In this document: positions 61,895-64,000 of the stretch, piece after piece | How positions within the stretch are numbered: the stretch's first letter is position 1 | Layout of the letters: each line of letters begins with the position of its first letter | Origin: Ktedonosporobacter rubrisoli | GTDB lineage: Bacteria > Chloroflexota > Ktedonobacteria > Ktedonobacterales > Ktedonobacteraceae | Direction of reading: 5' to 3' | DNA length: 64,000 nt | Assembly: GCF_004208415.1 (NCBI RefSeq) | Contig: NZ_CP035758.1 | Span: 3,038,001-3,102,000, forward strand | The notes under the pieces: model-generated | The model's database searches: none | What the model was told of the DNA's origin: nothing | The model's input: the letters and a program-made list of their open reading frames with translations, nothing else | Translations under genes and position numbers: made by a program

Positions 61895-63052
61895 ATGGAT
61901 ACAGTGAAAACCTCTCAGAGAGAACGTAAAATGAAACTTGAGGATTTTCTCATTATCGATTGTGATGTCCATGTGCATGATAATCCTGGGGCATTGATAC
62001 CCTACTGCGATATGCCCTGGCGCAAAGCACTCGAAAACATTCAAGATATTCCTGAACGCTGCATCGATATCCCAGGATTTTCGCCCGGCGAAAGCAATGG
62101 GGGATATCAAGCGCGTTTTCCCAGTGGCTTTACCAACGCTCGCAAAGTCTTTACACCTGAACAAATGCGCGCTGATCTCTCCTCAATTCATGTCACTATC
62201 GGTATTCTCTTCCCGAACAATCTTTTGAAGATTGCCATGTTAACGCAGCATGATTATGCAGCAGCCCTCGCGCGTGCTTACAATGCCTGGATCGTTGATC
62301 AATGGGCCTCGGTAGAAAGGGGTCTGCTGGCCTGTATTATTGCCTGCCCACAAGATCCATTGGATGCCGCTAGCCAGATTAGACGCTATGCGCAAGAGCC
62401 CGCTGTTGTCGGCATCTTTCTACCCTGTGCTGGACTTGATCCTCTCTGGGGCCATCATAGCTACGATCCTATTTATGCTGCGGCCCAGGAGGCAGATCTT
62501 CCGGTGATCCTTCACAGCGTCACCGTGACCCATCCAGTATTTCCTTTCAATAATCATGGCTTTGACAATGAGCTTGCTCGTCATGCGTTGAGCCATACCT
62601 TTTCGATGATAGCGAATGTCACCTCAATGGTCACAACGGGCGTGCCTGTGCGTTTCCCAGAGCTACGCATTGCCACCAGTGAGGCAGGGGTTTCCTGGGT
62701 ACCTTTTCTGCAACAACGCCTTGACAAAGAATACATTGGAAAGCGGCGAGAAGTGCCCATCCTTGAGCAACGGCCCAGCCACTATATGAGGAAGCTCTGG
62801 AATGCGACCCAGCCAATAGAGGAGCCAGAGAATCTGGCTGATCTTGCAACGCTCATTCATCTTTGCGGTGAGGATTCCATCATTTTTGCCTCTGACTGGC
62901 CACATGATGATTTCGATCATCCGATGAAGATTCACCAGCTGCCTTTGTCGAATGAGATATTACGCAAAATCTTTGGCGAAAACGCCTTACGCCTGTTCAA
63001 AATTGACAGGCAGGGGCGCAGGCAAAATCTCTCATGCCGGAATCAGCAATGA
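61895..63052 (+). CDS. Metal-dependent amidohydrolase, ACMSD-like (PF04909)
   Basis: 385 residues, TIM-barrel. The metal-binding HxH is in LIIDCDVHVHD near the start, later His in LPVILHSVTVTH (about 210), a conserved DWPHDDFDHP closing block (Asp of SDWPHDD), and the HALSHTFSMIANV region. ACMSD of the kynurenine pathway decarboxylates aminocarboxymuconate semialdehyde; other family members decarboxylate or hydrolyse aromatic acids. GGAGCAAGC lies before ATG 61895. Its place after TDO-like genes fits a pathway working on tryptophan breakdown products, though 3-hydroxyanthranilate dioxygenase is absent. Confidence 0.85.
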   Translation: MDTVKTSQRERKMKLEDFLIIDCDVHVHDNPGALIPYCDMPWRKALENIQDIPERCIDIPGFSPGESNGGYQARFPSGFTNARKVFTPEQMRADLSSIHVTIGILFPNNLLKIAMLTQHDYAAALARAYNAWIVDQWASVERGLLACIIACPQDPLDAASQIRRYAQEPAVVGIFLPCAGLDPLWGHHSYDPIYAAAQEADLPVILHSVTVTHPVFPFNNHGFDNELARHALSHTFSMIANVTSMVTTGVPVRFPELRIATSEAGVSWVPFLQQRLDKEYIGKRREVPILEQRPSHYMRKLWNATQPIEEPENLADLATLIHLCGEDSIIFASDWPHDDFDHPMKIHQLPLSNEILRKIFGENALRLFKIDRQGRRQNLSCRNQQ

Positions 63053-63073
63053 TCATTTGTGGGAGAGAAGATA

Positions 63074-63499
63074 ATGACAGATGCAAGAACTGACAAAATG
63101 CTCTTTGAGGTGCAGAAGGAAGCTGCTTTGCCAGGCCAGCCCCAAGAATATCATGTAGGCCATATCTCCGAATTCCCAGCCAATAGCCATAAAGTCGTCA
63201 AGGTAGCTGGGCGCTCAATCGGTATTTTTCATATCAAGGGCCAGTGGTACGGCTTGCCTAATATCTGTCCGCACCAGCTTGGCCCTCTTTGTGAAGCGAG
63301 GGAATTAACGGGGACAATAGTTGCTACCAAAGAAACCAACTGGCAACGGCAATGGGCTTACGAGGGAGAAGTAGTGCGTTGCCCCTGGCATGGCCTGGAG
63401 TTCCATGTGCCTACAGGACAATGCCTTGCTCTTCCCGGAATTCGGCTCCGTTGCTATAAAGTCATCATCGATGGAGAGCAGGTAAGAGTCAGGCTGTAG
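63074..63499 (+). CDS. Rieske [2Fe-2S] protein
   Basis: 141 residues. The two cluster-binding loops are NICPHQLGPLC (CxH) and VRCPWHGLEFHV (CxxH), giving the usual two Cys and two His. No catalytic iron domain is attached, so this is a ferredoxin component rather than a complete oxygenase. GGAGAGAAG precedes ATG 63074. It is the last gene of the plus-strand unit, 21 bases after the amidohydrolase; it could pass electrons to one of the oxygenases of the cluster. Confidence 0.88.
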   Translation: MTDARTDKMLFEVQKEAALPGQPQEYHVGHISEFPANSHKVVKVAGRSIGIFHIKGQWYGLPNICPHQLGPLCEARELTGTIVATKETNWQRQWAYEGEVVRCPWHGLEFHVPTGQCLALPGIRLRCYKVIIDGEQVRVRL

Positions 63500-63754
63500 C
63501 TTTGGAACATATGAAATGTGGGAGATCGGCTAATCTTGCTCGCGACGTGATGTCCATGCTCAATGACTCAAGTAGCGACGGAAGGTGCCGATGAGCATAG
63601 TAACAAACGTTCTCAGCTTTCTAACGGTAAGGAGATCTTCCCCTCACACATCCTGACGAAAGGCCTGTTACTTTCAAGAGCGTAAGCAATGAATGTTTTT
63701 GTTTGGGTAAATGTGGAACTAGTCAGATATACCTGAGAATACGAGGAGAAGGCC
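63500..63754. other. Gap after the Rieske gene
   Basis: No gene seen. ATGCTCA / TGAGCAT (63552-63558 and about 63590-63596) is a weak inverted repeat. No strong promoter hexamers. Confidence 0.35.
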
Positions 63755-64000
63755 ATGTGGCAGCAAGCAACGCGACGAGATGTTGTAAAGAGAGGGGTAT
63801 ACTGGTTAGCAGGCCTCAGCCTCGCGGGTCTAGCAAGCTGCGGAAAGGGAGGGGCATCTGGACAGAAGCAGGAGCTTTTGAACATGACCTATTGGGGTGG
63901 TACGGAACGAATGCACAGAACTATGCAGGTGGTCAATATGTTCCAGAAAAAATACCCTGCTCTTCAAGTGAACAGCCAGGCGACAGATTGGCAAGGTTAT
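63755..64000 (+). CDS. ABC-transporter sugar-type substrate-binding protein (family 1), 5' part
   Basis: The first 82 residues only; the rest lies beyond the window. A twin-arginine signal peptide (ATRRDVVKRGVYWLAGLSLAG) ends at a lipobox (LASCG), so it is a Tat-exported lipoprotein. The mature start LLNMTYWGGTERMHRTMQVVNMFQKKYPALQV has the 'YWGG..ER......MF.KKYP' opening of family 1 sugar-binding proteins. GAGGAGAAGG precedes ATG 63755. Permeases would be expected just outside the window. Confidence 0.85.
   Translation, partial: MWQQATRRDVVKRGVYWLAGLSLAGLASCGKGGASGQKQELLNMTYWGGTERMHRTMQVVNMFQKKYPALQVNSQATDWQGY

Noticed and set aside
1..64000. tRNA, rRNA, CRISPR array, prophage or insertion sequence
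   Set aside because: I looked for cloverleaf-like arms, transposase motifs and regular repeats and found none that I could support.

Overview
The window reads as a chromosomal segment of a Gram-positive-like, multicellular soil bacterium, most likely of class Ktedonobacteria (Chloroflexota). This is an inference from gene content: many one-component regulators, Tat-exported and lipobox-bearing secreted proteins, a PQQ-type propeller protein, an ECF factor with a SnoaL-like tail, class M32 carboxypeptidase, moderate GC and very consistent AAAGGAG ribosome-binding sites. No rRNA, tRNA, CRISPR array, prophage or intact insertion sequence was seen. Both ends cut a gene: an NDP-forming acyl-CoA synthetase at the left and a sugar-type ABC binding protein at the right.

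Layout. 1-9.3 kb: acyl-CoA synthetase, membrane protein, CurA-like reductase behind a 13-bp inverted repeat, a MocR-TetR-MFS series, and a small two-gene unit divergent from MocR. 9.4-16.6 kb: a primary-type sigma factor, DinB protein, a two-gene unit made of a LuxI-like signal synthase and a six-helix HAMP-like membrane protein, a secreted calpain-like protease and an EEP-family hydrolase. 16.9-25.8 kb: a Tat-exported berberine-bridge-type flavoenzyme, MarR regulator, and a copper/cytochrome-oxidase assembly locus (CtaG, cupredoxin, SCO on the plus strand; four membrane or secreted YtkA-like proteins converging on it). 26.2-33 kb: CMD-like protein and extradiol dioxygenase, quinone reductase, ArsR-type and TrmB-type regulators with clear operators, an inositol-phosphatase-like enzyme. 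33-48 kb: PQQ propeller protein, two paralogous orphan peptide-binding lipoproteins, thioesterase, RmlD-like reductase, carboxypeptidase, acetyltransferase, methyltransferase, SigJ-like sigma factor, lipoprotein, deaminase.

48.2-64 kb is the most interesting part: a dense block of enzymes that looks like an undescribed specialised-metabolite locus. It holds a beta-trefoil protein and a GT1 glycosyltransferase; a converging unit of a GCS2-family ligase, an aminotransferase and an asparagine synthetase; and plus-strand units with an EgtE-like PLP enzyme, an SsuD-like flavin monooxygenase, two tandem and divergent tryptophan-2,3-dioxygenase-superfamily proteins, an SGNH hydrolase/acyltransferase, a C/O-methyltransferase-like protein, an ACMSD-like amidohydrolase and a Rieske protein. 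I infer a tryptophan-derived (kynurenine- or oxindole-like), methylated and possibly sulfur-containing or glycosylated product; no NRPS or PKS is present.

Five otherwise good genes (MFS transporter, TetR, ArsR-type, TrmB, second TDO-like) are split by single frameshifts, four at or beside short homopolymers and one in a GC repeat. That pattern suggests indel errors in the sequence at least as much as real gene decay, and it should be resolved before these are treated as pseudogenes.
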